This document shows, piece by piece, positions 34,236 through 42,398 of a stretch of DNA of 56,750 nt (position 1 is the stretch's first letter; each line of letters opens with the position of its first letter). Both the position numbers and the translations under genes were made by a program. The stretch comes from an uncultured Lachnospiraceae bacterium. Lineage in GTDB: Bacteria > Bacillota > Clostridia > Lachnospirales > Lachnospiraceae. Location: positions 1 through 56,750 of the forward strand of contig CANRHU010000012.1 in assembly GCA_947630485.1 (NCBI GenBank), read 5' to 3'. The notes beneath the pieces are model-generated. The model made no database searches and had not been told where the DNA came from. It worked only from the letters and a program-made list of their open reading frames with translations.

Positions 34236-35366
34236 ATGATTCCATTCAACAAAGTATCTATTTCCGAGAAAGAAATCCAATGCGTTATGGAGGCGCTGTC
34301 AAATCACAAAGCGTCTGGAGACGGCCCATTTACCATGAAAGTATATGAGGAGTTTCAAAAAAGGATGGGAATAAAGCATATGCTTTTGACTACATCAGGA
34401 ACAACCGCTCTGGAGATGGCTTCCCTGTTGATTGATCTGGAGCCGGGCGACGAAGTAATTGTACCGTCGTTTACATTTTCGTCTACTGCGAATGCATTCA
34501 TGCTCCGGCGGGCGAAACCAGTTTTCTGTGACATACGGCGAGATACGATGAACATGGATGAGACCAAAGTGGAGGATCTTATAACTGACAGGACGAAAGC
34601 GATCTATACAGTGGATTACGCAGGGATTCCCTGTGAGGCGGATCCGATCAATAAGATCGCGAAGGATCATAGGCTTTTTGTCATTGAGGACGCTGCGCAG
34701 GCGGTAGGCTCCACGTATCACGGGCGTTACGCAGGTACATTGGGAGATTTTGGGTGCTACAGTTTTCACGAAACAAAGAACTACTCTATGGGAGAAGGGG
34801 GAGGCATTGTCATTAATGATCCGCAGTATATGGATAGAGCGGAGATTATCCGTGAAAAGGGAACTAATCGCCGCCAGGTTCTGAAAGGTATGGTGGATAA
34901 ATATACCTGGCATGATATTGGTTCTTCATTCCTGCCTTCGGATGTATTGGCCGCGATCTTGTACGCGCAGATGTTTAGGTATGATGAGATTATGGAAAAA
35001 CGTATGGCTGTATGGAACACATATCAAGAGGGGCTTAAAGACCTGGATCGCCAAGAGTATCTGCGGTGTCCGATCCTTCCTGAGAATATTACCCATAACG
35101 GGCATATGTATAATATTATTCTACCGACTGCAGAAAAGAGGGATGTTCTTGTAGACGAGTTGAAGAAGCGACAGATTTATGCGTATATCTGTTATGTTCC
35201 GCTTCATTCTTCTCCAATGGGACGCAGTTTGGGATATGATCCGCAACAGTGTCCGGTGACTGAGGATTATGGAGACAGAGTGCTGCGTCTTCCGCTCTAT
35301 GCAGATATGACGGTGGAAGATGCCTGGAGTGTGGTTGAAAACATAAAAGATATATTATGCCGATGA
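34236..35366 (+). CDS. wecE: WecE-like dTDP-4-keto-6-deoxyhexose 4-aminotransferase (DegT/DnrJ/EryC1)
   Basis: A 376-residue PLP-dependent sugar aminotransferase with strong similarity along its length to E. coli WecE: MIPFN start, LEPGDEVIVPSFTF, STANAFMLRRAK, FVIEDAAQ, and Lys181 in SFHETKN at the exact position of the WecE Schiff-base lysine, then AEIIREKGTNR and DKYTWHDIGSS. WecE transfers an amino group from glutamate to C-4 of dTDP-4-keto-6-deoxyglucose. With the 3-ketoreductase and 2,3-dehydratase that follow, the substrate is more likely a 4-keto-2,6-dideoxy sugar. ATG 34236 follows AAGGAG; the open frame further upstream is non-coding. Confidence 0.88.
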   Translation: MIPFNKVSISEKEIQCVMEALSNHKASGDGPFTMKVYEEFQKRMGIKHMLLTTSGTTALEMASLLIDLEPGDEVIVPSFTFSSTANAFMLRRAKPVFCDIRRDTMNMDETKVEDLITDRTKAIYTVDYAGIPCEADPINKIAKDHRLFVIEDAAQAVGSTYHGRYAGTLGDFGCYSFHETKNYSMGEGGGIVINDPQYMDRAEIIREKGTNRRQVLKGMVDKYTWHDIGSSFLPSDVLAAILYAQMFRYDEIMEKRMAVWNTYQEGLKDLDRQEYLRCPILPENITHNGHMYNIILPTAEKRDVLVDELKKRQIYAYICYVPLHSSPMGRSLGYDPQQCPVTEDYGDRVLRLPLYADMTVEDAWSVVENIKDILCR

Positions 35367-35379
35367 AAAAGGAGATATC

Positions 35380-36342
35380 ATGCTGCGATTAGGAATCATA
35401 GGATGTTCGGATATTGCGTACAGGAGGTTCATGCCGGCTGTGGAGTGCATGGATGAGGTGGAAGTGAAGGCCGTGGCAGAGGAATATGCGCCGCAGAAGC
35501 TGGAGCAGTTTTGCGGCACCTATTCCTTAGAGGGGGAGACAAGCTTTGAAAAACTGTTGGACCGTAAGGATATAGATGCGGCATACATTCCGCAGCCGCC
35601 TGCTTTGCATTATCAATGGGCCAGGAAGGCTTTGGAACGCGGCAAACATGTCCTGATTGAGAAACCGTCAACAACCAGTAGTACAGAGTCTGCGGAATTG
35701 GTGAAGCTGGCGGAAAGTCGGGGATTGGCGCTTCATGAGAATTATATGTTCCAGTACCATTCGCAGATCAAGAGAATTCAGGAAATAATAAGGGCCGGGC
35801 GGATCGGAGAAGTTCGTCTTTTGAGGGCTGACTTTGGTTTCCCGTTAAGGCCGAAGGGGGATTTCCGATATAGCAAAGCGCTTGGAGGCGGGGCGCTGCT
35901 GGATGCCGGCGGATATACATTAAAGCTGGCATCTTTATTTTTGGGTCCATCTTTGAAAGTCAATGCCAGCCGGTTAAATTATCTGCCCGGATATGAGGTG
36001 GATATGTATGGGAATGCCGTCCTCTCAAATGATGATGGGGTGGTATGCCAGGTCGCTTTCGGTATGGACTGTGCTTACCGATGCAGTTTTGAGGCATGGG
36101 GCAGCAGGGGGAACCTTAGGACCGATCGGATTTTTACGGCGCCTGCGGATTTTGTTCCTGCCATAGTGATTGAGACCGCCGAAGGGGAAGAGAAGATTTC
36201 TTTAGAGGCGGACCATCATTTCAGACATTCCATAGAGGAGTTTTGCAGAGAAGTGAGTGATGGAAAGAAAAGGGAGAATATGTATGCTGAAATACTGCTG
36301 CAGTCAAGACTGGTAGACGCGGTTAGAAATTCAGTGAGTTGA
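35380..36342 (+). CDS. Gfo/Idh/MocA oxidoreductase, NDP-hexose 3-ketoreductase-like
   Basis: A 320-residue oxidoreductase. The N-terminal Rossmann domain has GIIGCSDIAYRRFMPA, YIPQPPALHYQWARKAL and HVLIEKPST (the EKP motif). The C-terminal half shows ENYMFQYHSQ, ALGGGALLDAGGYTLK and EAWGSRGNL. This is the pattern of NDP-hexose 3-ketoreductases from antibiotic deoxysugar pathways (KijD10-like), which reduce the 3-keto group produced by a 2,3-dehydratase. The adjacent 2,3-dehydratase supports the assignment. Thirteen nt separate it from the aminotransferase. Confidence 0.8.
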   Translation: MLRLGIIGCSDIAYRRFMPAVECMDEVEVKAVAEEYAPQKLEQFCGTYSLEGETSFEKLLDRKDIDAAYIPQPPALHYQWARKALERGKHVLIEKPSTTSSTESAELVKLAESRGLALHENYMFQYHSQIKRIQEIIRAGRIGEVRLLRADFGFPLRPKGDFRYSKALGGGALLDAGGYTLKLASLFLGPSLKVNASRLNYLPGYEVDMYGNAVLSNDDGVVCQVAFGMDCAYRCSFEAWGSRGNLRTDRIFTAPADFVPAIVIETAEGEEKISLEADHHFRHSIEEFCREVSDGKKRENMYAEILLQSRLVDAVRNSVS

Positions 36343-36366
36343 TAATAAAGAGTCAGGAGACAGAAG

Positions 36367-37755
36367 ATGAGTATTACATACGATATCATAGAGTCATGGA
36401 ACAACACGACCGGTACCGTCAATTCCATGGAGGAGCTGAAAAACTGGATTGATACAAGAAACAATGAGATAAAAGTCGACATCCGAAAAGTTGATTTTTC
36501 TTACCACGGTTTCTGGTATTATGATGAGAAGGATGGCTATATCCGTAATCTGAACAACAGTTTCTTTCAGGTGGCCGGGTATCAGGAGATCGAGAATGAC
36601 CAGATCATCTGTGAGCAACCGATCATTATTCAGGATGAGATCGGATATCTGGGGATCATATGTAAGAAGATCGGCGGCAGCCTGAATTTCCTGATGCAGG
36701 CCAAGATCGAACCGGGGAATATCAATAAAATCCAAATATCCCCGACGATCCAGGCGACCAAGAGTAATTTTACACGCATGCATGGAGGGAATGCTCCGGC
36801 TTACCTGGATTACTTTGTTCAGCGCGGGCGTTACACGGTCATTGTGGATCAGATCCAGTCGGAGCAGTCATCGCGGTTTTACAAAAAGAGAAACCGCAAC
36901 ATTATCATCTATGTGGACGATGATGTGGAACTGCTGGAGAGTCACAGATGGATGACATTGGGACAGATCAAGGAGTTTATGAAAGAGGACAACCTGGTCA
37001 ATATGGATACGCGGACGGTCCTTTCCTGCCTCCCATTCCCAATCGCAAACCTGAGTACGGAAGAAAAGGAACGGGCAGAAAAGTGCTTCCATGATAAAGC
37101 GTTATACGCTTCCATGAGCATTCCGACGGATTATGAATTGATTTCCAATATCTATACGACGATCAACGATTATAAGATGTACCGCAGTGAGCGGACACGC
37201 CTTGTTCCTCTTAAGAGCCTGAAGAGCTGGTGCGTGTCCCCGAAAGAGATTTACTGCAGGAAACCGTATGATTTTAAAGTGATATACTGCTATATTGAGA
37301 TTGAAGGGCGTGAAGTGAAGTACTGGGAGCAGCCGTTGTTTGAAGCGACCAGTCCAGCGATATTTGGTATTTTTACCTGTGTACGTGATGGAGTCAGGAA
37401 ATTCATGGTCCGTACAAAAGTGGAATTGGGGTGTTTCGACGGGGCCGAGTTAGGGCCTGTGATCCAACTGGAACCGACAAATCCGAGAAATGAGTTGAAC
37501 AGCCTGGAAAGGCTGTTTTTGCGTAAATTGGAGAAAGGAACAGGCATAGTGAAAGACGTTATGCTTTCTGAAGAGGGAGGCAGATTCTATCACGAAGAAA
37601 ACCGAAATGTTATTATTGAAATAGATTCAGGGGATACAGGTGCGCTTCCATCGGGGTATTTCTGGGTGAATTATTCGACGCTGAATGCGATGGTTCAGTT
37701 TAATAATGTGTTAAATATCCAGTTGAGAAATTTGCTGGCTTTATTGGATATTTAG
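36367..37755 (+). CDS. NDP-hexose 2,3-dehydratase
   Basis: A 462-residue protein made of two related halves (about residues 15-225 and 250-460), as in NDP-hexose 2,3-dehydratases such as TylX3 and SpnO. Each half carries the family segment: EPGNINKIQISPTIQAT with HGGNAP in the first, and ELGCFDGAELGPVIQLEPT in the second. The reaction removes the C-2 hydroxyl from an NDP-4-keto-6-deoxyhexose to give a 3,4-diketo-2,6-dideoxy sugar, which the preceding reductase would trap. These enzymes are familiar from actinomycete antibiotic clusters; finding one in a Clostridia polysaccharide locus is notable. RmlA and RmlB, needed upstream, are not in the window. Confidence 0.85.
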   Translation: MSITYDIIESWNNTTGTVNSMEELKNWIDTRNNEIKVDIRKVDFSYHGFWYYDEKDGYIRNLNNSFFQVAGYQEIENDQIICEQPIIIQDEIGYLGIICKKIGGSLNFLMQAKIEPGNINKIQISPTIQATKSNFTRMHGGNAPAYLDYFVQRGRYTVIVDQIQSEQSSRFYKKRNRNIIIYVDDDVELLESHRWMTLGQIKEFMKEDNLVNMDTRTVLSCLPFPIANLSTEEKERAEKCFHDKALYASMSIPTDYELISNIYTTINDYKMYRSERTRLVPLKSLKSWCVSPKEIYCRKPYDFKVIYCYIEIEGREVKYWEQPLFEATSPAIFGIFTCVRDGVRKFMVRTKVELGCFDGAELGPVIQLEPTNPRNELNSLERLFLRKLEKGTGIVKDVMLSEEGGRFYHEENRNVIIEIDSGDTGALPSGYFWVNYSTLNAMVQFNNVLNIQLRNLLALLDI

Positions 37756-37775
37756 GTGAAAGGATTTCTTTATTT

Positions 37776-38828
37776 ATGAGGATTGTCTTTTACATAACGA
37801 ATCACGGGTATGGACATGCGTCAAGGAATGTTCCGATCATTCAGGAATTGATACGGCGTCGGGAGAAGACGGAGATCATAATCAAATCAGATAAGATCAG
37901 GGCTGATTTCCTAAAACGGAATTTGGTGAATTATGCGGATCATATCTGTTATTTCGACGATTGCCATGAAAATGGTTTTCTGCTCAAGGACGGCCGAATG
38001 GAGCCGGACATAGAAGGAATGGAAAGGGTTATTCGGGAAGATCTGCGAAAATGGGACAGTTATGTTGCGAGGGAAGTGGAATTCCTGGACGACTGGAAGC
38101 CGGATTTGGTTTATGCTGATATTGTGCCGTGGGCGCTGAAGGCAGCGAATATCTGCCATATCAAAAGTCTTCTAGTGGGCAATTTTCTCTGGTCTGAGAT
38201 GTATAAAACTTATTTTGAGAAAGATATATGGGGACCGTATGAAGAATGCTATAGGATGGCAGATCAGGCCATATGGTATGAGTTACATCCTGAATCGCTT
38301 TATTGTTACTGTGTCCACTATGGATGTGTATCTCTGGTTTCAAGAGCGGTAAACCATGATACGGTAGAATGGATAAAGGAGCAACATAAGAAACCGTTGG
38401 TGTTTGTAAGTGTTGGCGGTTCAGCAGCTTTGGGAACAGAAATTGATGTGGGAGACCTTCCTTATGATTTTGCAGTAACTGAGGGCATTAAACTGGCAGG
38501 TGATAATGTATATAATTTGCCGGCGGACATGATAAATACACCGGATTATATTGCGGCCAGCGATTATGTGATCGCGAAAGGCGGATGGTCCACAGTGGCG
38601 GAGATACTGCTTCAGAGGAAAAAGTGTGCGCTCCTATTTAGAGGGACTAATCCTGAGGATGAGAGTACGAGAAGTGTTTTGGAAACAAGAGGGCATTGCA
38701 TAACGGTTAATGAAAGGGAATTGGGCTGTATGGGAGCAATCCTTGCCAGATTGGATGGGCTAGTTGCTGGTTCTTATGACATATATACAGATGATACAGG
38801 GAAGATATGTGACTGGGTTGTGAAATAG
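37776..38828 (+). CDS. GT-B glycosyltransferase (GT1/MurG-like)
   Basis: A 350-residue GT-B protein. The N-terminus FYITNHGYGHASRNVPI is the HGxGHxxR element of UDP-glycosyltransferase-like and arabinokinase-linked domains. The C-terminal half has FVSVGGSAALG (about residue 212) and YVIAKGGWSTVAEIL with LLFRGTNPEDE, which form the nucleotide-sugar site of GT1/GT28 enzymes. Its position directly after the deoxysugar genes makes it the probable transferase for that aminodeoxysugar. Acceptor unknown. Confidence 0.75.
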   Translation: MRIVFYITNHGYGHASRNVPIIQELIRRREKTEIIIKSDKIRADFLKRNLVNYADHICYFDDCHENGFLLKDGRMEPDIEGMERVIREDLRKWDSYVAREVEFLDDWKPDLVYADIVPWALKAANICHIKSLLVGNFLWSEMYKTYFEKDIWGPYEECYRMADQAIWYELHPESLYCYCVHYGCVSLVSRAVNHDTVEWIKEQHKKPLVFVSVGGSAALGTEIDVGDLPYDFAVTEGIKLAGDNVYNLPADMINTPDYIAASDYVIAKGGWSTVAEILLQRKKCALLFRGTNPEDESTRSVLETRGHCITVNERELGCMGAILARLDGLVAGSYDIYTDDTGKICDWVVK

Positions 38829-38892
38829 AAGAAAGGTATTTCTTCATTAGAGATAATTGGAACCAAAATAAAAGTTTAGGAGGGCGATTTAA

Positions 38893-40275
38893 ATGAACGA
38901 TTTGAATGAAAAAAGCACACGGATCACAATAAGGGATTTATTTTTCTATATTCTTAGAAGGTGGCGTACCATTGTTATCTTAGGGTTTGGATGCGCGTTT
39001 CTTTTCGGAGCATGCAGAGGGATAAAGCTATTGTCGATGGTACAGAGCAATGAATATCAGGAAAAGGTGAAAACTCGCTATGAGGATAAGCTGAAAGACC
39101 GGGAATCTAAGGAAAAGAAAAATGACCGTGAGATTGCGCAACTAGAGATGGAGTTGGACGAGAAGAAAGAATATCAGGAGCAGTCTCTGCTCATGGCGAT
39201 GGATCCGCAGGACAGTTGGATTGCGTCAGCAGATATATATTTATCGGATGTTTCCGGGACATCAGCATCGGTTTTGTCGAGTATATTCCAAGCAGCGTTG
39301 AACAATGGAAGTATCACTCAGAAGCTGGCGGATATGCTGCATGTGGATGAAAAATATATTCGCGAGTTGGTCAAAACCCAGTGTCAAGAGTATACGACAG
39401 AATATCCCAGGATAGAGCAGGCATACATGCTTACAGATCAGGTAGTATTGCATATAGGCTTGATTGCCGGGGACAAAGAAACGGCACGTGATCTTATGGG
39501 AGGAATTGTGGGAGCGTTTGAAGATTTGCGGAGTGGGATAACAGGCAGTGGGATATCATTTGATCTGCGAGTGTTAAATGAGGCCTATGTGAACCGCATC
39601 GTGCAGGAACTTGAGAATTATCAGTACAGCGTCCGTGATACAATCGAAAGCATCACGGATGAATTGGATTCCTGCCGGAAGGAAAAGGATGAACTGGAGA
39701 AGGACGTTTATAAGGCCCCTTGGTCTGTAAAAGAGATCGTTCTTTCCGGATTTAAATTTTTCCTGCTGGGCGGATTTATAGGCGGATGTTTAAGTCTGGT
39801 AATTCTGCTGGTTGCCTGTTTGTATACGGATAAGATACTCTCGCCGGAAGAGCTTCGTAAGCGGACTGGTCTGAATGTGATTATGGTATCAGAACTGGGA
39901 AATAAACACTGGGGAGCTGTAATAGATAAATTCATTACCAACCATGAATTAAGCAGAGAATTGTTTTTATTAAAATCGATGCGGCGATTAGCTCTACTGG
40001 ATAATGATACCGAAAGATACATAACATGGGGAGATCAGGGTAAAGAAATCCTTAACACGCTGATTCCTGTCAGTCAGCAAAAAATAATTTTGAATATGGA
40101 TGAAATGGAGTCCTGGGATTGCCTGCTGCCTGAGAAGGGAGCGGGAGAAGATGGACATACAAAGTATGTTTTGGTTGTTAAAAGGGGAAAGACTGCCTAT
40201 CGGGAGATAGATAATAAACTAGAAGTAATTCGGCGGCTTGGTGGACAGGATATTATGTTTGTGGTTCGTGTGTAA
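38893..40275 (+). CDS. Wzz-like polysaccharide chain-length/co-polymerase protein
   Basis: A 460-residue membrane protein. TM1 is at about residues 25-45 (TIVILGFGCAFLFGACRG), a long charged coiled-coil extracytoplasmic section lies at about 55-270, and TM2 is at about 288-312 (FFLLGGFIGGCLSLVILLVA). A cytoplasmic tail of about 150 residues follows. This is the PCP/Wzz layout. The tail has no Walker motifs, so it is not a fused BY-kinase, and no kinase gene is beside it. It is expected to set chain length of the exported glycan. Ribosome site AGGAGG is clear. Confidence 0.78.
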   Translation: MNDLNEKSTRITIRDLFFYILRRWRTIVILGFGCAFLFGACRGIKLLSMVQSNEYQEKVKTRYEDKLKDRESKEKKNDREIAQLEMELDEKKEYQEQSLLMAMDPQDSWIASADIYLSDVSGTSASVLSSIFQAALNNGSITQKLADMLHVDEKYIRELVKTQCQEYTTEYPRIEQAYMLTDQVVLHIGLIAGDKETARDLMGGIVGAFEDLRSGITGSGISFDLRVLNEAYVNRIVQELENYQYSVRDTIESITDELDSCRKEKDELEKDVYKAPWSVKEIVLSGFKFFLLGGFIGGCLSLVILLVACLYTDKILSPEELRKRTGLNVIMVSELGNKHWGAVIDKFITNHELSRELFLLKSMRRLALLDNDTERYITWGDQGKEILNTLIPVSQQKIILNMDEMESWDCLLPEKGAGEDGHTKYVLVVKRGKTAYREIDNKLEVIRRLGGQDIMFVVRV

Positions 40276-40314
40276 ATAGGTTCAATTTAAAATGATGGCG
40301 CCAAAGAGGAAAAT

Positions 40315-41679
40315 ATGAATAACAAAATGCATGTCTTGCGCAGTCTTTTGTTTCGTTTTGTCAAATTAATAAATGTGCTGTTGATAACAGCGCCATTTAT
40401 GTTTTGCTGGTATGCCTATTATGCAGAAAGACTGTATTCGCCGTTTTTCCGCCGCGGCAACTGGGCGATTGTTGCGTTATTTATGGTCATTTATATTGCA
40501 TATGTGAAAATATATGATGCCTTCGCCGTGTCGACCAGCAGGATTGGAGAGCTCGTCTACAGTCAGATATTGGCGGCGGGATTTGCCGACGCGATCCTGT
40601 ATGTTATCACCTATCTGCTTACAAAATTTGTTCCGAGTCCGTTGCCGCTGCTGGCTGCTTTTGGCGTGCAGATGGTTTTAGCGGTTGTATGGTCCATGGT
40701 TGTCCACAATGGATATTTCGCGTTATTCCCACCACTTCGTTCTGCAGTAATCTATGACCGGCGGCCGGAACTGGAGACCCTGGTTACACGCTATCGGATG
40801 GAGAAGAAATTCAATGTGGTGCTGGCAAAAGACGTCAGCGCTTGTCTTACGGATCTGGCGATGCTGGATGAGATGGAAGCAGTGTTTCTGGGTGGTATTC
40901 ACAGCCATGAGCGGAATATTATTCTCAAGTATTGTCTGGAGAAGAATATCGATGTCTATGTGATTCCGCGTCTTGGCGATACGATCATGAGTGGGGCGAA
41001 GAGGACCCATATGTTTCATCTGCCGATCCTCCATGTGGGATGGTTCCATCAGCCCGCAGAGTATTTGATTATAAAGCGGCTGATGGATATGGTAATCTCT
41101 ATAGCAGCCCTTGTGGGTACTTCTCCAGTGATGCTTGTAACGGCACTTGCGATCCATATGGAGGATAGTGGACCTGTGCTTTACCGACAGAAACGCCTGA
41201 CAAGAGATGGAAAAGAGTTTTGCCTTTTAAAGTTTCGTTCTATGCGGGTGGATGCGGAAAATGATGGGGCAGCGGTATTGAGCGGAGGAGAGAGCGACAG
41301 CCGGGTCACGCGTGTTGGGCGTGTGATCCGCAGGCACCGAATCGATGAGTTGCCGCAGTTTATCAATGTGCTGAGGGGAGATATGGCGCTGGTAGGTCCA
41401 CGGCCAGAGCGGCCGGAGATCGCGGCAGAGTATGAGAAGGCACTTCCGGAGTTTGGCTTGCGCTTGAAGGGAAAGGCCGGGCTGACAGGCTATGCGCAGG
41501 TCTATGGAAAGTATAACACGCAGCCGTATGACAAGCTGCAGATGGATTTGATGTATTTGTCCCATCCGAGTATTGTGGAGGATCTGCGGATTCTGTTCTT
41601 GACGGTGAAGGTTTTATTTATGAAGGAGAGTACAGAGGGGTGGAGTGCGCCCAAAGGAATAGATGAGGATAGAGAATAA
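40315..41679 (+). CDS. Polyprenyl glycosylphosphotransferase (initiating sugar transferase, WbaP-like)
   Basis: A 454-residue initiating transferase. The N-terminal half has four or five membrane helices and a CoA-binding-like domain; the C-terminal catalytic domain (about residues 255-450) has RQKRLTRDGKEF, LLKFRSMRVDAE, RHRIDELPQFINVLRGDM, LVGPRPERPE and GLTGYAQVYG. It moves a sugar-1-phosphate onto undecaprenyl phosphate to start the repeat unit. It is unusual for the starter enzyme to lie near the end of the gene order, about 36 kb downstream of the first glycosyltransferase. Domain architecture is complete. Confidence 0.9.
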   Translation: MNNKMHVLRSLLFRFVKLINVLLITAPFMFCWYAYYAERLYSPFFRRGNWAIVALFMVIYIAYVKIYDAFAVSTSRIGELVYSQILAAGFADAILYVITYLLTKFVPSPLPLLAAFGVQMVLAVVWSMVVHNGYFALFPPLRSAVIYDRRPELETLVTRYRMEKKFNVVLAKDVSACLTDLAMLDEMEAVFLGGIHSHERNIILKYCLEKNIDVYVIPRLGDTIMSGAKRTHMFHLPILHVGWFHQPAEYLIIKRLMDMVISIAALVGTSPVMLVTALAIHMEDSGPVLYRQKRLTRDGKEFCLLKFRSMRVDAENDGAAVLSGGESDSRVTRVGRVIRRHRIDELPQFINVLRGDMALVGPRPERPEIAAEYEKALPEFGLRLKGKAGLTGYAQVYGKYNTQPYDKLQMDLMYLSHPSIVEDLRILFLTVKVLFMKESTEGWSAPKGIDEDRE

Positions 41680-41973
41680 AAAAAAGGTTATTGCTGTATG
41701 AGAAAACAGAAGGGAAGCATTTTTGAATGAGGGCCCAAACGTACTGTCCTATATCACCCGGATGGGGAATAGTGGTGAGGGCGAACGAGGCCGATAATCT
41801 TTATGGAGATGGAGTGGCGAGTAAGGGGATTATGGAATCAGTATAGGCAGTAACAAAAGAAAAGAATAAGTTAAATAACTAACGGATGTTCCCTATGGTC
41901 AGGTGAACGGATCAGACACCAGAATAACAGTGCATGAAGGGCGAAAGCTGAACTGGGATGGAGACGACTGAGA
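41680..41973 (+). other. 294-bp gap, no gene recognised
   Basis: Only short open frames without ribosome sites. It is purine-rich and contains no convincing promoter or terminator. It may mark the functional end of the polysaccharide genes, since nothing downstream is a recognisable glycan enzyme. Confidence 0.4.
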
Positions 41974-42333
41974 ATGATATGTGAATCGCCGGTACCTTCT
42001 TCTTTTTTATGGCGGTTGGAGATAAATCTGAGAGACGATTTTGACGAGATATGTTATCATGCCCTGCGGCGGGCAGGATATAAGGATGCAAGTCGGGAGA
42101 AGGCAGTATATCAATATTATAATTTGTGTAAAAGAAGCGTAGAAGCGAGGCCCCGGAGAGTTGTGTATTCCAGGAAATTTGAGTGCCCAGAGTCTTACCA
42201 GTTAGCGTTGGAGGAATTTGAAGAGAAAGTCAAAAAGGGCAGATCACTAAAGCCTTTTATGAGTGATAAGTATCGGGAACTTAATTATGATGATCTGCTT
42301 CTCAACACGGAGAGAATCATTAATTATCAATAA
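41974..42333 (+). CDS. Hypothetical 119-residue protein
   Basis: I do not recognise this protein. It is soluble and charged (rich in Arg, Glu and Tyr), with no signal peptide or membrane helix. DDFDEICYHALRRAGY and PRRVVYSRKFECPES are the most distinctive stretches. The start ATG 41974 lacks a strong ribosome site. It precedes two membrane protein genes on the same strand and may belong with them. Confidence 0.5.
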   Translation: MICESPVPSSFLWRLEINLRDDFDEICYHALRRAGYKDASREKAVYQYYNLCKRSVEARPRRVVYSRKFECPESYQLALEEFEEKVKKGRSLKPFMSDKYRELNYDDLLLNTERIINYQ

Positions 42334-42398
42334 AAATTGGAAACTAACCGTCTATTGATAAGAAAGAGTCTATATAAGAGAATACAAGAGGGGCTATA

